Of a DNA stretch of 64,000 nt, positions 9,523 through 21,053 are shown piece after piece (position 1 is the first letter of the stretch; each line of letters starts with the position of its first letter). The stretch is from Sphingomonas sp. LC-1 (GTDB lineage: Bacteria; Pseudomonadota; Alphaproteobacteria; Sphingomonadales; Sphingomonadaceae), in NCBI RefSeq assembly GCF_025371035.1, contig NZ_JANZXB010000001.1:62001-126000 (forward strand), read 5' to 3'. The notes under the pieces are model-generated. The model had not been told where the DNA came from. It was given only the letters and a program-made list of their open reading frames with translations, and searched no databases. The position numbers and the translations under genes are program-made.

Positions 9523-11034
9523 ATGCTGGGCGCGATCCGGGTTGCGGCGCGCGACCGCGCCCGGCTGGCCGAGGTGATCGCGACCGCGTCGCGCTTCGGC
9601 CTGGACGTTCTATTGGCACGGTTGGGTCTCGACCCGTCCCGTCGCGATCCCGACGCCCTGCCCTTCGACCTGCCCGTCCGTACGCGACAGGCGATGGAGG
9701 CACTGGGCCCCGTCTGGGTCAAGCTGGGCCAGATCCTGGCCACGCGTGCCGACCTCCTGCCGCCAGAATGGATCGCCGAACTCGAAAAGCTGCATAGCGC
9801 CGCGCCCCGCCTGCCCTTCAACTCCCTTCGCGGACAGGTGGAGGCGGCATTGGGTGAGGCACCGGAGACGGCCTTTTCTCGCTTCGACCCAGAGCCGCTG
9901 GCCGCCGCGTCGATCGCACAGGTGCATCGTGCCGCGCTTCCCGACGGTACCGAGGTCGTCCTGAAGATAAGGCGGCCCGGCATCCGCCCCGTCATGGAAG
10001 CCGACCTCCGCCTGCTGACCCAATTGGCATCGATGGCGGAGGCCGCCAATGCCGAAGCCCGGCGCTATGGCACGACCCGGATGATTCGCGAGTTGGGGCG
10101 CGACATTCTGGAAGAACTCGATTTTACCAATGAAGGGCGCAACGCCGACCGGCTGCGACAGGATTTCGCGGGCGACCGCCGGGTCCTCGTCCCCGCCATT
10201 CACTGGAGCATGTCATCCGAAACCCTGCTGGTGATGGATTATGTCGAGGGCGTGTCACCTCGTAACGCTGCGGCGCTGGAGGCGGCCGGTATCGACCCGG
10301 CCGCCATCGCGTCGGCCGGGGCGGACATCGTGCTCGACATGACGTTGATCAACGGCCGGTTCCACGGCGATCCGCATCCCGGCAATCTTCTCTGCCTGCC
10401 CGGCAACCGCATCGCGATGCTGGACCTGGGCCTGATCGGCCATGTCAGCCCACGACGCCGGGAAGAAGTGATCGCCTTCACCCAATCCATCGCCAATAGC
10501 GATCCCGCGCTGCTTGCAGAGACGCTCAAGCAATGGTCGCAAACCGATGATATCGCGCCTGAACGCTTCCAGGCCGTGGCCGACCGGCTGGTGGTCCGCC
10601 ATGGCGGTGGCGCACTTCGGCTGACCGCGATCCTCGCCGACATCTTCCCCGTGCTGCGCGAAGAGCGGATCGTCCTGCAACCCGACATGCTGCTGCTGTT
10701 CAAGGCGCTGATCACCATCGACGGCGTGTTGAGCGGCATCCAACCCGATTTCGATCTGTCTGCCGCGCTGCGTCGCGCGAGCGCCAAGATCGTCGAGGCG
10801 CGGCTGTCCCCCGAACGATGGACCCGGCGCGCCGCCGCGCTGGCGCTGGAGTTGGATCGACTGGGCGACGACCTGCCCCGCCTGATCCGCGCCACGACGC
10901 GCAAGCTGGAAAGCGAGAATGCCGTGGTGCCAACCAGTGGGATCGAGGCCGCGATCCGCACCGGCACGGGCTGGATCGCCGCCGCCCTGGCGCTGTCGGG
11001 CGTGGCGATCGCCATCGCGATCCATCTGGGGTAG
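9523..11034 (+). CDS. ABC1/AarF/UbiB-family atypical kinase
   Basis: Membrane-associated atypical kinase/ATPase family linked to ubiquinone biosynthesis; about 503 residues. Diagnostic motifs are the KxGQ element in WVKLGQILATRADLLP, the Ala-rich loop AAASIAQVHRA, catalytic HGDPHPGNLL and LDLGLIGHVS in place of the DFG region. A C-terminal hydrophobic helix (WIAAALALSGVAIAIAI) would anchor it. A GAGG motif at 9514-9517 favours ATG 9523 over GTG 9520. It follows map closely. Whether this is the main UbiB or a paralogue cannot be decided here, so no symbol is given. Confidence 0.88.
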   Translation: MLGAIRVAARDRARLAEVIATASRFGLDVLLARLGLDPSRRDPDALPFDLPVRTRQAMEALGPVWVKLGQILATRADLLPPEWIAELEKLHSAAPRLPFNSLRGQVEAALGEAPETAFSRFDPEPLAAASIAQVHRAALPDGTEVVLKIRRPGIRPVMEADLRLLTQLASMAEAANAEARRYGTTRMIRELGRDILEELDFTNEGRNADRLRQDFAGDRRVLVPAIHWSMSSETLLVMDYVEGVSPRNAAALEAAGIDPAAIASAGADIVLDMTLINGRFHGDPHPGNLLCLPGNRIAMLDLGLIGHVSPRRREEVIAFTQSIANSDPALLAETLKQWSQTDDIAPERFQAVADRLVVRHGGGALRLTAILADIFPVLREERIVLQPDMLLLFKALITIDGVLSGIQPDFDLSAALRRASAKIVEARLSPERWTRRAAALALELDRLGDDLPRLIRATTRKLESENAVVPTSGIEAAIRTGTGWIAAALALSGVAIAIAIHLG

Positions 11035-11092
11035 CAACTTCGCGCGAGAGCGATAGTGACGAACCCGCGACACCACGTTAAAGGCGCGGGCC

Positions 11093-13314
<2,222 letters not shown>

Positions 13315-13318
<4 letters not shown>

Positions 13319-14721
13319 GACGATGCCGGAGCCTCGGCCGCGTGCCGGGGCTCCGCGCAACGCCGCAATATTCCATAGCCGATCGCCGCGGCCAGCAGCG
13401 ATGCGATCAATATGCCCAGCGACGCCGCCTCGCGCATCTCGCCAGCACCAAAGGCGAGCCCGGCGATGAAGAGCGAGATCGTGAAACCGATCCCCGCCAG
13501 CGCCCCCACGCCCACCACCATCGGCCAACTGACCCGATTGGGACGCTCGGCCAGACCCAGCGCGCTTGCCGCCCAGGTGAAGCCCAGAAAGCCCAAAGGC
13601 TTGCCCACCACCAGCCCCAGCACGACGCCCAGGACGAGCGGGCTGCCGATCATCGGCAGCAGATCGGCGGAGAAATGGATGCGGACATTGGACAGGGCGA
13701 AAAGCGGCAGCACGACATAATTCACCCAAGGCGTCAGTATCTCGATCAACCGGCTGCTCGCCACGCGGGTCGCCGATGCCATTTCCTGGAGATAGCCCAG
13801 ACGCTCCTCCGCCTGCTCGCGCAGTTGCCGTTCCTCCTCGCCATCGTCCGCGCTCTCCGCCGCGCCGTGCGCGCTTTGGAACTCGTCGACCCGGCGCTGG
13901 ACCCGCTGGGCGAAATCGCGCTGGTGGAGCCGCGGCGCGACGGGCACGGTCAGTCCGATCATGACCCCGGCGATCGTCGCATGGATGCCCGATTCCAGCA
14001 CCCCGCCCCAGACGATCAGCGCCAGCAGCACATAGGGAACCGACGATACCCAGCCGATCCGGCGGAGCCCGACGATCCCCGCCAGCGCAACCCCCGCCGT
14101 GATCAAACCACGCGGGTCGATCGCATCGCTATAGGCAAAGGCAATCACGAGCAGTCCGCCGACATCGTCGACCGCGGCAAAGGCCAGCATCAACGCCCGC
14201 AGACCCACCGGCAGGCTGGTCGCGAACAGGGCGATCAGCGCCAGGCCGAAGGCCGTGTCCGTGGTGATGACGCTGCCCCATCCCGGCGCGGCGGGCGTCC
14301 CACCGGCGACCAGCAGATATAACCCGACCGGAACCAGCATCCCGCCAACCGCGCCGGCCAGCGGAAAGGCCGCGCTACGCCAATGCGCCAGCGGCCCGGC
14401 AACCATCTCCCGCTTCACGTCCGCGCCGACGATGACGAAGAACAAGGGCAAAAGGGCATGGTCGATCCACTCGGCCAGCGTGTGCGACACCCCCGCCGCA
14501 CCGAAGCGGATCGCGACGGACGTATCCCAAAACCCCTCCACCGCGCGAGCCCAGGGGCTGTTGGTCAGGACCAACGCCAGGATCGTCGCCAGCAGCAGCG
14601 GACCGCCGGTCACGTCGGACCCGGCGAAAAACGGCTCGATCTTGCGCAGGAATGCCATGGCAGCCGGCGAGGAATGCGCGCGCGCGCTGGCGCGGCCGGT
14701 CAGGCGAGGTGACAATCCCAT
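13315..14721 (-). CDS. nhaA: Na+/H+ antiporter NhaA
   Basis: Inner-membrane antiporter exchanging sodium for protons. The 468 residues exceed the usual length of about 390. Hallmarks are [12 protein letters not shown], the paired ion-binding aspartates in [19 protein letters not shown], and [13 protein letters not shown] charged insertion between the two halves ([20 protein letters not shown] to [12 protein letters not shown]) accounts for much of the extra length. The first Met (14721) is used; Met22 (14658) is an equally plausible start. It is tail-to-tail with purL. Confidence 0.93.
13328..13354. terminator. Stem-loop in the 3' end of nhaA, possible purL terminator
   Basis: GGAGCCTCGG and CCGGGGCTCC pair over ten positions with one G-T wobble across a 7-nt loop. 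It lies 10 bp past the purL stop but inside nhaA codons on the other strand. No T-run follows, so its role as terminator is tentative. Confidence 0.35.
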
Positions 14722-14797
14722 GCCAAACCAATGCTTCGCCGGTCAGGCGGTTGCATCCTGCGCCTTGGCGGGTAAGCCCGCCCGACCTGTATGGAGC

Positions 14798-16039
14798 ATG
14801 TCATTGGCCGACGATCCCGCCCCCGCCCCTTTGCCTGCCGCCCAGATGGTGGGCGGGCGATGGGTAACGCTCGACGTGCTGAGGGGCGTGGCGGTGATGG
14901 AGATCCTGCTGGCGAACCTGCCTGGATTCGCCCTGCCCGATCCGGCCTATTCCAATCCCATGGCCTGGGGTGGGAGAAGATCGATCGATCTGGCCGTATG
15001 GTTCCTTACCGAGGTCTTCGTCAACGGGCGGATGCGCGGCCTCTTCTCGCTTTTGTTCGGGGCCTCGACCCTGTTAATCCTTCAGCGCGCCGACGCCGCC
15101 GGGCTGAACGGCGCGTCGGTCCATCTGCGCCGCATGGCCGTGCTGTTCCTGTTCGGGCTGGCCCATCTGACCTTCATCTGGTCCGGCGATATTCTGGCGC
15201 ATTACGCGCTGGTCGGGGTGGTCGCTCTGGGCTTTGTCGGGTTGAGCGCACGGACATTGTGCTGGACCGCGATCGCCATGGCCGGCTTGTCTATGGCGAT
15301 GGGATGGCTGGAATGTTTCGGCCTTTTCGCCGCCGCCGCGCGGGACACGCCGCGCTCGGTGGCGCTGTGGGACCTTTATCAGCGCGCATTCGGCACGCCT
15401 GACCCTACACAGCTTGCCCCTGAAATCGCGGCGATGCGCGGCCCTTGGGCGGTCTCGACCGCCTATCGGCTGGCGCACAACGGCAACCCCCTGTTCGACC
15501 TTATTCAGATCGGGCCGGACACGCTCAGCGCGATGCTGCTGGGCATGGCGGCACTCAAATCGGGTTTCCTAACCGGGCAATGGCCGCGACGAAGCTACAA
15601 GCGCTGGGCGATCATCGCCCTGCCCCTGTCCTGCGCGGCCTATGCCGGGATGGCGGTGGCGGTGATGGCGAGCGACTATGACGTGCGCGCCGTAACGCTG
15701 GTCGAATTGTTCCTCAATGTGCCGTTCCGGCTGATCGGAACGATCGGCTATGCCGCCCTCATCCTGCTGCTGTTGAGGCCGGGTGGCTGGTGGACGGGGC
15801 GAATCGCCGCCGCCGGACGGATGGCCTTCACCAATTATCTCGCGACCAGTGTCGTAATGACCCTGGTCTTCTACGGCCATGGATTGGGGCAGTTCGCGCA
15901 CTGGACACGGGCCAGCCTGTATCTTCTGATCCCTCCGATGTGGGGTGCGATGCTGCTCTGGTCCAAACCCTGGCTCGACCGTTTCGGACAGGGGCCGCTG
16001 GAGCAGTTATGGCGTCTGGCGGTCCGGGCGCGTCTCTAA
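14798..16039 (+). CDS. DUF418 domain multipass membrane protein
   Basis: About 413 residues with many hydrophobic segments. The N-terminal WVTLDVLRGVAVMEILLANL matches the R-x-x-x-LDxLRG start of the YeiB/DUF418 family. The C-terminal DUF418 region includes GRMAFTNYLATSVVMTLVFY. The proposed start ATG 14798 gives MSLADDPAP; no strong ribosome-binding site precedes it and earlier in-frame codons overlap divergent nhaA. Function is unknown; related proteins have been suggested to be acyltransferase-like or transporters. It lies upstream of bfd with a regulatory gap between them. Confidence 0.88.
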   Translation: MSLADDPAPAPLPAAQMVGGRWVTLDVLRGVAVMEILLANLPGFALPDPAYSNPMAWGGRRSIDLAVWFLTEVFVNGRMRGLFSLLFGASTLLILQRADAAGLNGASVHLRRMAVLFLFGLAHLTFIWSGDILAHYALVGVVALGFVGLSARTLCWTAIAMAGLSMAMGWLECFGLFAAAARDTPRSVALWDLYQRAFGTPDPTQLAPEIAAMRGPWAVSTAYRLAHNGNPLFDLIQIGPDTLSAMLLGMAALKSGFLTGQWPRRSYKRWAIIALPLSCAAYAGMAVAVMASDYDVRAVTLVELFLNVPFRLIGTIGYAALILLLLRPGGWWTGRIAAAGRMAFTNYLATSVVMTLVFYGHGLGQFAHWTRASLYLLIPPMWGAMLLWSKPWLDRFGQGPLEQLWRLAVRARL

Positions 16040-16064
16040 CCTGCCACCTAATATTTGCAAACGC

Positions 16065-16083
16065 ATCGCAACAGCCTTGCGAT
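16065..16083. promoter_or_regulatory. 19-bp palindrome upstream of bfd, candidate iron-regulator operator
   Basis: ATCGCAA-CAGCC-TTGCGAT is a perfect 7-bp inverted repeat with a 5-nt spacer, ending 35 bp before the Bfd start. A TCTCATTAGC segment at 16088-16097 resembles half of a Fur box. Bfd genes are commonly iron-repressed, so Fur- or other iron-regulator binding is plausible but unproven. Confidence 0.5.
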
Positions 16084-16118
16084 CCACTCTCATTAGCGCT
16101 AGACAAAGGATGCTGTTG

Positions 16119-16301
16119 ATGGAGAGCACCTTGGTCGTTTGCGTTTGCAATGCCATCCGGGAATCGCAGGTTCGCGATGCCGCACGGGCAGGTTCGATGA
16201 CTCCCTGTCAGATGTATCAGGCGCTGGGGCGGCAGCCCAAATGTGGCCAATGCGCCGTCATCGCCCGCGCGATCATCGACGAGGAACGCACCGCCGCCTG
16301 A
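16119..16301 (+). CDS. bfd: Bacterioferritin-associated ferredoxin (Bfd-like, 2Fe-2S)
   Basis: Small 60-residue [2Fe-2S] protein that helps mobilise iron from bacterioferritin. The four cluster ligands are visible: Cys8 and Cys10 (VCVCN) and Cys42 and Cys45 (KCGQC), spaced C-x-C-x31-C-x2-C as in Bfd. AAAGGA at 16105-16110 is correctly spaced for ATG 16119, which is preferred over ATG 16110. No bacterioferritin gene is adjacent. The palindrome at 16065-16083 supports iron-dependent control. Confidence 0.92.
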   Translation: MESTLVVCVCNAIRESQVRDAARAGSMTPCQMYQALGRQPKCGQCAVIARAIIDEERTAA

Positions 16302-16329
16302 TCTGGGCAGCGGCGAATTCGCCAAACGC

Positions 16330-16794
16330 TCAGACGGTGACCCGCACCGCGGCGGCGATCACGCCCCAGGACAGCACGCACGCCCCCCCAAGAACCATCA
16401 GCCGGGTCCGCACCCGCAGCTTATAGGGCTCCATGGCCCGCTCGTTCGCCATATCCTCGCCCGAAAGGGACAGGACATTGGTCGGCCCCTGCGCCGCCGT
16501 GATCGCGCCCGAGGGCAACGCCCGATCGAAGACACACCCCAGCCCCTCGACGCCCTGCCACACCGCGGTCGCCCGAACGCGACCGATATTCGCCAGCCCA
16601 ATTTCGATCCGGGATCCTTCGGCGATGGGCAGCTTGGTGTCGATCCGGCATCCCTCACGCGTCAGGTCGAGCACGACCACGTCATAGGGGCGGACATCGC
16701 CATCGATCCGAAGCACGCCGCGACGCTCCAGCAACGTCCGCTCCTCGGAGCGATCGTCCTGGCCGAAAGTGTCGACGACTTGAGCGAGTTTCAT
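16330..16794 (-). CDS. PilZ-like domain protein with C-terminal membrane segment
   Basis: 154 residues. The N-terminal half is PilZ-like: RGVLR gives the RxxxR arm and VVVLDLTREGCRI gives a (D/N)x(S/T)xxG-type core, here with Thr instead of Ser. PilZ domains bind cyclic di-GMP, so a signalling role is possible. The C-terminus has one hydrophobic helix (LMVLGGACVLSWGVIAAAV), suggesting inner-membrane anchoring. ATG 16794 (MKLAQVVDTF) is chosen over upstream frame extension. Its nearness to the polysaccharide island suggests, but does not show, a link to exopolysaccharide control. Confidence 0.75.
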   Translation of the reverse strand: MKLAQVVDTFGQDDRSEERTLLERRGVLRIDGDVRPYDVVVLDLTREGCRIDTKLPIAEGSRIEIGLANIGRVRATAVWQGVEGLGCVFDRALPSGAITAAQGPTNVLSLSGEDMANERAMEPYKLRVRTRLMVLGGACVLSWGVIAAAVRVTV

Positions 16795-16920
16795 GCCCGT
16801 TAACCTTTGAAGGATGCTGCGTGAGGCTCGGGAGGGGAGCCGAGGGTGACGAAGCCGGATCGCGACGCAAGGTGGAGGCGATTCCAGCCTCTTGTCTCGA
16901 TCCGGGACATAACGAAATTT

Positions 16921-16938
16921 GGGCGTGCCCCCACGCCC
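16921..16938 (-). terminator. Stem-loop downstream of the small membrane protein
   Basis: On the minus strand GGGCGTG-GGGG-CACGCCC forms a perfect 7-bp stem 12 bp past the stop at 16950, followed by AAATTTCG. This is a plausible but weak intrinsic terminator. Confidence 0.45.
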
Positions 16939-16949
16939 GGCGGAAAAAT

Positions 16950-17246
16950 TCAATAAAGCCCGGCAATCGACCCGGCATAGAACAAGGCCCAGCCGCCGAC
17001 CGCGCCGGACAGTACCAGCACAGGGGTCTTCAGCCAGTTCGTACGCGATGGCGTCACCGCCTGCTTCGCGCTGAAGCTGTCGAAGACCGCCTGCTCACGC
17101 TCACTATCGAACTCGTTCCAAAGCCTTTCCTGGAGGCTGTGGACCGGCGAACCCGAATTGGGGCCCTGCCAGGCATCAGTGCGCTCGCCCGCCTTGGTTG
17201 CGGTCGCAGCGTCTAGCTTCTTCGTTTGGGCCAGGTTGTTTCGCAT
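16950..17246 (-). CDS. Small single-pass membrane protein, function unknown
   Basis: 98 residues and no family recognised. The N-terminal two thirds is polar and charged (SLQERLWNEFDSEREQ). A C-terminal hydrophobic segment (PVLVLSGAVGGWALFYAG) ends the protein almost at the tail. It lies divergent from the polysaccharide export gene at 17421 and upstream of the PilZ gene on the same strand. Coding is supported by codon pattern and a following hairpin. Confidence 0.65.
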   Translation of the reverse strand: MRNNLAQTKKLDAATATKAGERTDAWQGPNSGSPVHSLQERLWNEFDSEREQAVFDSFSAKQAVTPSRTNWLKTPVLVLSGAVGGWALFYAGSIAGLY

Positions 17247-17420
17247 GACGATTTCCAGACGGTCTAGTGCACTGAAACCGATTTAGCCGTTTGCGCTTAG
17301 ACGAGGCTTAATCCGGCTGGTTAACGCAAAATTAGCTACGAATTGGCTTATCCTGGATCGCCTTGTCGAGCGATAGTCATCTATGCCATTTGCGGATCAG
17401 AAACGGATCAAGGGGATTCC

Positions 17421-18011
17421 ATGTCGACCTTTCAGCGGCTTACCCGACTGCGCCCGGCGATGATCGCACTGATGACCGCCAGCGTCGCCCTGGCCGGCTG
17501 TGCCTCGACCAGCGCCCCGCCCCTGCCCGCGTCCGAGATCGGCAAGGCCCGCCAGCCCTATACATTGGGGGTCGGCGACAAACTGCGCGTTAACGTTTAT
17601 CGCGAGCCCGAATTGAGCGGTGAGTTCGCCGTCGGCGGAGCCGGATCGATCGCCATGCCGCTGATCGGCGAAGTCCCCGTCAAGGGCATGACCCGCGCAC
17701 AGGTCGAGGCGGAACTGGCCCGGCGGCTGGGCAACGGGTTCGTCCGCAATCCCAGCGTCTCGGTCGAGGTCTACGACTTCCGCACCTTCGCGATCCTGGG
17801 CGAAGTTCAGCGTCCCGGGGCGTATCCTGCGCGCGAAGGCACGACCCTGACGTCGGCGGTCGCGCTGGCGGGGGGCTATACCTATCGCGCCAACGAGCAC
17901 CGCCTGTTGCTGCGCCGGGCCAATGGACCGACTTTCTACAGTGTCGATGCCGACGCCGATGTCGAGGTGCAGCCGGGCGATACGATCCGCGTGCCCGAGG
18001 TTCATTTCTGA
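17421..18011 (+). CDS. Polysaccharide export outer-membrane lipoprotein (Wza/GumB-like)
   Basis: Forms the outer-membrane exit for exopolysaccharide; 196 residues, the short form seen in sphingan and xanthan loci. The lipobox VALAGC gives a lipoprotein signal. The Poly_export domain starts at QPYTLGVGDKLRVNVYREPE. A SLBB-like domain follows (FAILGEVQRPGAYPAREGTT). AAGGGGA at 17411-17417 serves ATG 17421. It begins the polysaccharide operon; the outer-membrane barrel gene starts 15 bp after its stop. It resembles the D component of gellan-type clusters, but no gene name is given because the cluster differs. Confidence 0.92.
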   Translation: MSTFQRLTRLRPAMIALMTASVALAGCASTSAPPLPASEIGKARQPYTLGVGDKLRVNVYREPELSGEFAVGGAGSIAMPLIGEVPVKGMTRAQVEAELARRLGNGFVRNPSVSVEVYDFRTFAILGEVQRPGAYPAREGTTLTSAVALAGGYTYRANEHRLLLRRANGPTFYSVDADADVEVQPGDTIRVPEVHF

Positions 18012-18025
18012 CAAGGGGTTATCGG

Positions 18026-19573
18026 GTGATCCGTTCTCCCCTGGCGGGCTCCGCCACGCTGATGCTGATGTCGTCGCTCGCCATGCCCGTCATGGCGCAG
18101 ACGACGCCGACGCCCCGCCCGCGCTCGACGGTGCCGGGGCGGCTGACATTGCCGGCGCAGAGCGACCCGATGGCGACGCAACAGCCCGCCACGCCGGTCC
18201 CGCCGCCGCTGGTCGATCCCCAGACCGGGCGGCCGGTCGACACGCCGCCGCGCGCCAGCGGTGTCGCGAACGAGACGGCCGCGGATGCGACCCCAGCGAG
18301 CGACGTACCCCCCGTCCCCGCTTATATCCCCCTTCCCTCGGGTTCGACGCAGCAGACCGAACTGCCGACCGCCCGCATCGCCGATCGCGCGCTGAGCGCC
18401 ACGCGGCTGCCGGGTGACACGGTATTGCTGCGACGACGGCCCGGCTACGACGCACCCGGTCTTCGCGTCGGTGGGCTGGTCGTCCACCCCTATATCGATG
18501 CGGGTCTGGCCTATGACGCGAACGTCTATGCCGAAGAGAATCCGCGGACCGACATTTTCGCGCATCTCCTGACCGGCTTCGACGCCGCATCCGATTGGGG
18601 GCGGCATCGCGCCGTGATCAGCGGCTATATCCGCCGCCGCGAATATGCCCGCTATACCTCGGAAAATACGACCACCTATCGGCTGGTCACGGCCGGACGC
18701 TATGACGCGACCTCGCACGTGTCCTTCACCACCGAGGCCTCGCACCAGCGGATCCAGTTGGAGCGAGGCGCGGTCGAGGAAGTATCGAGCCTGGCGCTGC
18801 CCAGCCTGTATGATCTGACTGTAGGCCAGTTGGGGACTAGGATCGAATATGGCCCGACGCGGCTGACCGCCAGCGGCGGCGTGTCTCGGACCGATTTCAC
18901 CGACAACCGCTCGCTGACGGGACAGCTCACCGATCAGCGTTTCCGTACCTTCACCGGCTATACCGGCGAGGCGCGGATCGAGCATGACGTATGGGGCACC
19001 CGCGCCCTGTACGGCCAGTTCAACTTCGAACGACGCCGTTTCGAGACGGCGGAGGCCAAGCGGCTGAGCAATGCCGATGTCTATGCGCTGACCGCCGGTC
19101 TGCGCGGGGCGCTGACCCAGTTGATCCGTGGCCATGTCGGTATCGGCATCATCCGCGTCGACTTTCAGGATCCCAGCGCCAATTCGATCTCCAGCCTGAC
19201 CTTCGACACCCAGGTCGACTGGCTGGTTCGGGACCGCACGACCATCTCGCTGTCGGGTGCGCGCGAGTTGCGCACCGCGGCGCAGCGTGGCGTGCGGGCG
19301 GCGCTTTTCTCCAATCTGACGATCAGCGCCAATGAGGAAGTTCGCCGCAATCTGATCCTGTCGCTCGGCATTCGTCAGCAATGGACGGACTATATCAACG
19401 ACATCCGCCGCGCTTCCGCGACGGGCGTGACGTTGGGCGCGAACTGGTTGCTCGACCGGCATTGGACGATCAAGCCCTTGATAAGCTATCTTCGCCGTAC
19501 CGACCGGGGCTTCAACCTCGATCTGGGGCCGGAGGATGCGCAGGTCGCGGTCAGCGCTTCCTACCGGTTCTGA
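18026..19573 (+). CDS. Outer-membrane beta-barrel protein of the polysaccharide locus
   Basis: 515 residues with a signal peptide ending MPVMAQ, a Pro/Thr-rich linker to about residue 130 and a long C-terminal region of alternating barrel strands. The protein ends in VAVSASYRF, the aromatic C-terminus typical of outer-membrane barrels. It resembles the putative beta-barrel porin 2 family (BBP2_2) found in exopolysaccharide clusters. It follows the Wza-like lipoprotein directly, so a role in polymer export is likely. Exact mechanism is unknown. Confidence 0.82.
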   Translation: MIRSPLAGSATLMLMSSLAMPVMAQTTPTPRPRSTVPGRLTLPAQSDPMATQQPATPVPPPLVDPQTGRPVDTPPRASGVANETAADATPASDVPPVPAYIPLPSGSTQQTELPTARIADRALSATRLPGDTVLLRRRPGYDAPGLRVGGLVVHPYIDAGLAYDANVYAEENPRTDIFAHLLTGFDAASDWGRHRAVISGYIRRREYARYTSENTTTYRLVTAGRYDATSHVSFTTEASHQRIQLERGAVEEVSSLALPSLYDLTVGQLGTRIEYGPTRLTASGGVSRTDFTDNRSLTGQLTDQRFRTFTGYTGEARIEHDVWGTRALYGQFNFERRRFETAEAKRLSNADVYALTAGLRGALTQLIRGHVGIGIIRVDFQDPSANSISSLTFDTQVDWLVRDRTTISLSGARELRTAAQRGVRAALFSNLTISANEEVRRNLILSLGIRQQWTDYINDIRRASATGVTLGANWLLDRHWTIKPLISYLRRTDRGFNLDLGPEDAQVAVSASYRF

Positions 19574-19652
19574 TCCAGGATCGGCACGAGGCCCTCCGTG
19601 GTCGGATGAAGTTCGCCGCGCGGCGGTGTCGCGATAGCCTGTGGAGGTTGGA

Positions 19653-21053
19653 TTGACGGATCAAGCACTGGCGGCCCCGGGGGTGACGACGGCCGAGCCC
19701 TGGCGCCGTGCCGAGTCCGCGCGTGCCGCGCAGATCGCAAAGTTCGTGCGCATCTATCTCGTGCTGCCCGCCGCGATCATCGCCATCTATCGCAGCACGC
19801 AAATGTGGTATGGATACCCCACGTCGCAGACGGAAAACGCATCCAACGATCCGTTTCTGATGCAGCTGGTGCTCTATTCGCTGGTGCCGCTGACGGGCCT
19901 CGCGACGGTCCTGCTTCCCCGGATGGCGGGGCGTGCCATGATACGGATGGGGCCGCTCGTGGCCTTGCTGGGCATATTCCTCATCGGGTCGATCGTGGCG
20001 TCCGATGACCGGATGAGTTCATTGCGCGGCTTCATCGCCATGATGCTCATCGTCATCCCGATGCTCTATCTCGCATCCTGCTTCGGCGTGAAGGCATCCT
20101 TCGATCTCGTATGGCGGGTCATGGCGGTGCTGCTGGTCGTGAACTTCGCCTATTCGATCCTGTTTCCCCATTTCGCGTTCATGAGCGGATCGTTGAATGG
20201 TACGATGCGCGGCATGTTCAGCCACAAGAACGCCTTCGGTGCCTATTGCGCGCTGACCTTCGTCATGCTGCTGCCGCCCGATTTCGACATTCGGCGCTGG
20301 GACCGACTGCTTCGCCTCGTGCTATGCGCGGTCGCGGCCGTGGGGGCTAAGCTCTCGCTGTCCTCGACGGCGATCGTTCTGCTGATCGTCGGCACCGGGA
20401 TGGTGGTCGTGACGGGGTTCCTGAGCCGCATCGAACAGCGCACGCTGCGCGCGCTCGCGTTCGCCTTCGCGCTCTCCTTCGTCATCCTGCTTGCCAGCGG
20501 CGCCGGGGTCGCGCTTCTGGGCGAGGTGGCGGGCAGTTTCGGCAAGGACGTTACCCTGTCGGGGCGCGCCGAGATCTGGGAGGCGCTTTGGCCGGTGGCA
20601 CTGGACAAGCCCTGGCTGGGCCATGGCTTCGCCATCTTCCGCCAGACCAGCTATTTTCAGCAATTCACCAGCACCATCGCATGGGGCCCGCGCTCGACGC
20701 ATAACACCTATCTGGAGATCGCGCTGAATTCGGGGTTTCCGGCGTTGTTCGTCTGGCTGGCGATCATGCTGGCGGCGATCTTTCGCGGCATCCTGCTGAT
20801 CGATCCGTCCTCACCGGATTATCGGCCCATCCAAAAAGGGATCGCGGCGATCGTGATGGCGCTGCTGGTCTCGACCAGCGAAGCAGGGCAGATGCTGGCG
20901 CCTCTATCGACCTGGCCCATCCTGGTGCTGTCGCTTTATTGCATTGCGATTTCGGACGGCACCCGACGCGTGCGAAGGGCTAGTTCGGTCGCACCCCTCG
21001 GCGAGGGAATGTCGAAGGCCGCCTGGACCTCCGCAAACCGGCGAGCGGTGTAG
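19653..21053 (+). CDS. O-antigen ligase/Wzy-type polymerase, multipass
   Basis: About 466 residues and ten or more membrane segments. The Wzy_C/O-antigen-ligase region contains GRAEIWEALWPVALDKPWLG and STHNTYLEIALNSGFPALF, the periplasmic loop typical of the family. It probably polymerises or ligates polysaccharide repeat units at the inner membrane. GGAGG at 19643-19647 is well placed for a TTG start at 19653; GTG 19641 is the alternative. Its last 118 bp overlap the convergent acyltransferase gene antiparallel, which is unusual. Confidence 0.87.
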   Translation: MTDQALAAPGVTTAEPWRRAESARAAQIAKFVRIYLVLPAAIIAIYRSTQMWYGYPTSQTENASNDPFLMQLVLYSLVPLTGLATVLLPRMAGRAMIRMGPLVALLGIFLIGSIVASDDRMSSLRGFIAMMLIVIPMLYLASCFGVKASFDLVWRVMAVLLVVNFAYSILFPHFAFMSGSLNGTMRGMFSHKNAFGAYCALTFVMLLPPDFDIRRWDRLLRLVLCAVAAVGAKLSLSSTAIVLLIVGTGMVVVTGFLSRIEQRTLRALAFAFALSFVILLASGAGVALLGEVAGSFGKDVTLSGRAEIWEALWPVALDKPWLGHGFAIFRQTSYFQQFTSTIAWGPRSTHNTYLEIALNSGFPALFVWLAIMLAAIFRGILLIDPSSPDYRPIQKGIAAIVMALLVSTSEAGQMLAPLSTWPILVLSLYCIAISDGTRRVRRASSVAPLGEGMSKAAWTSANRRAV

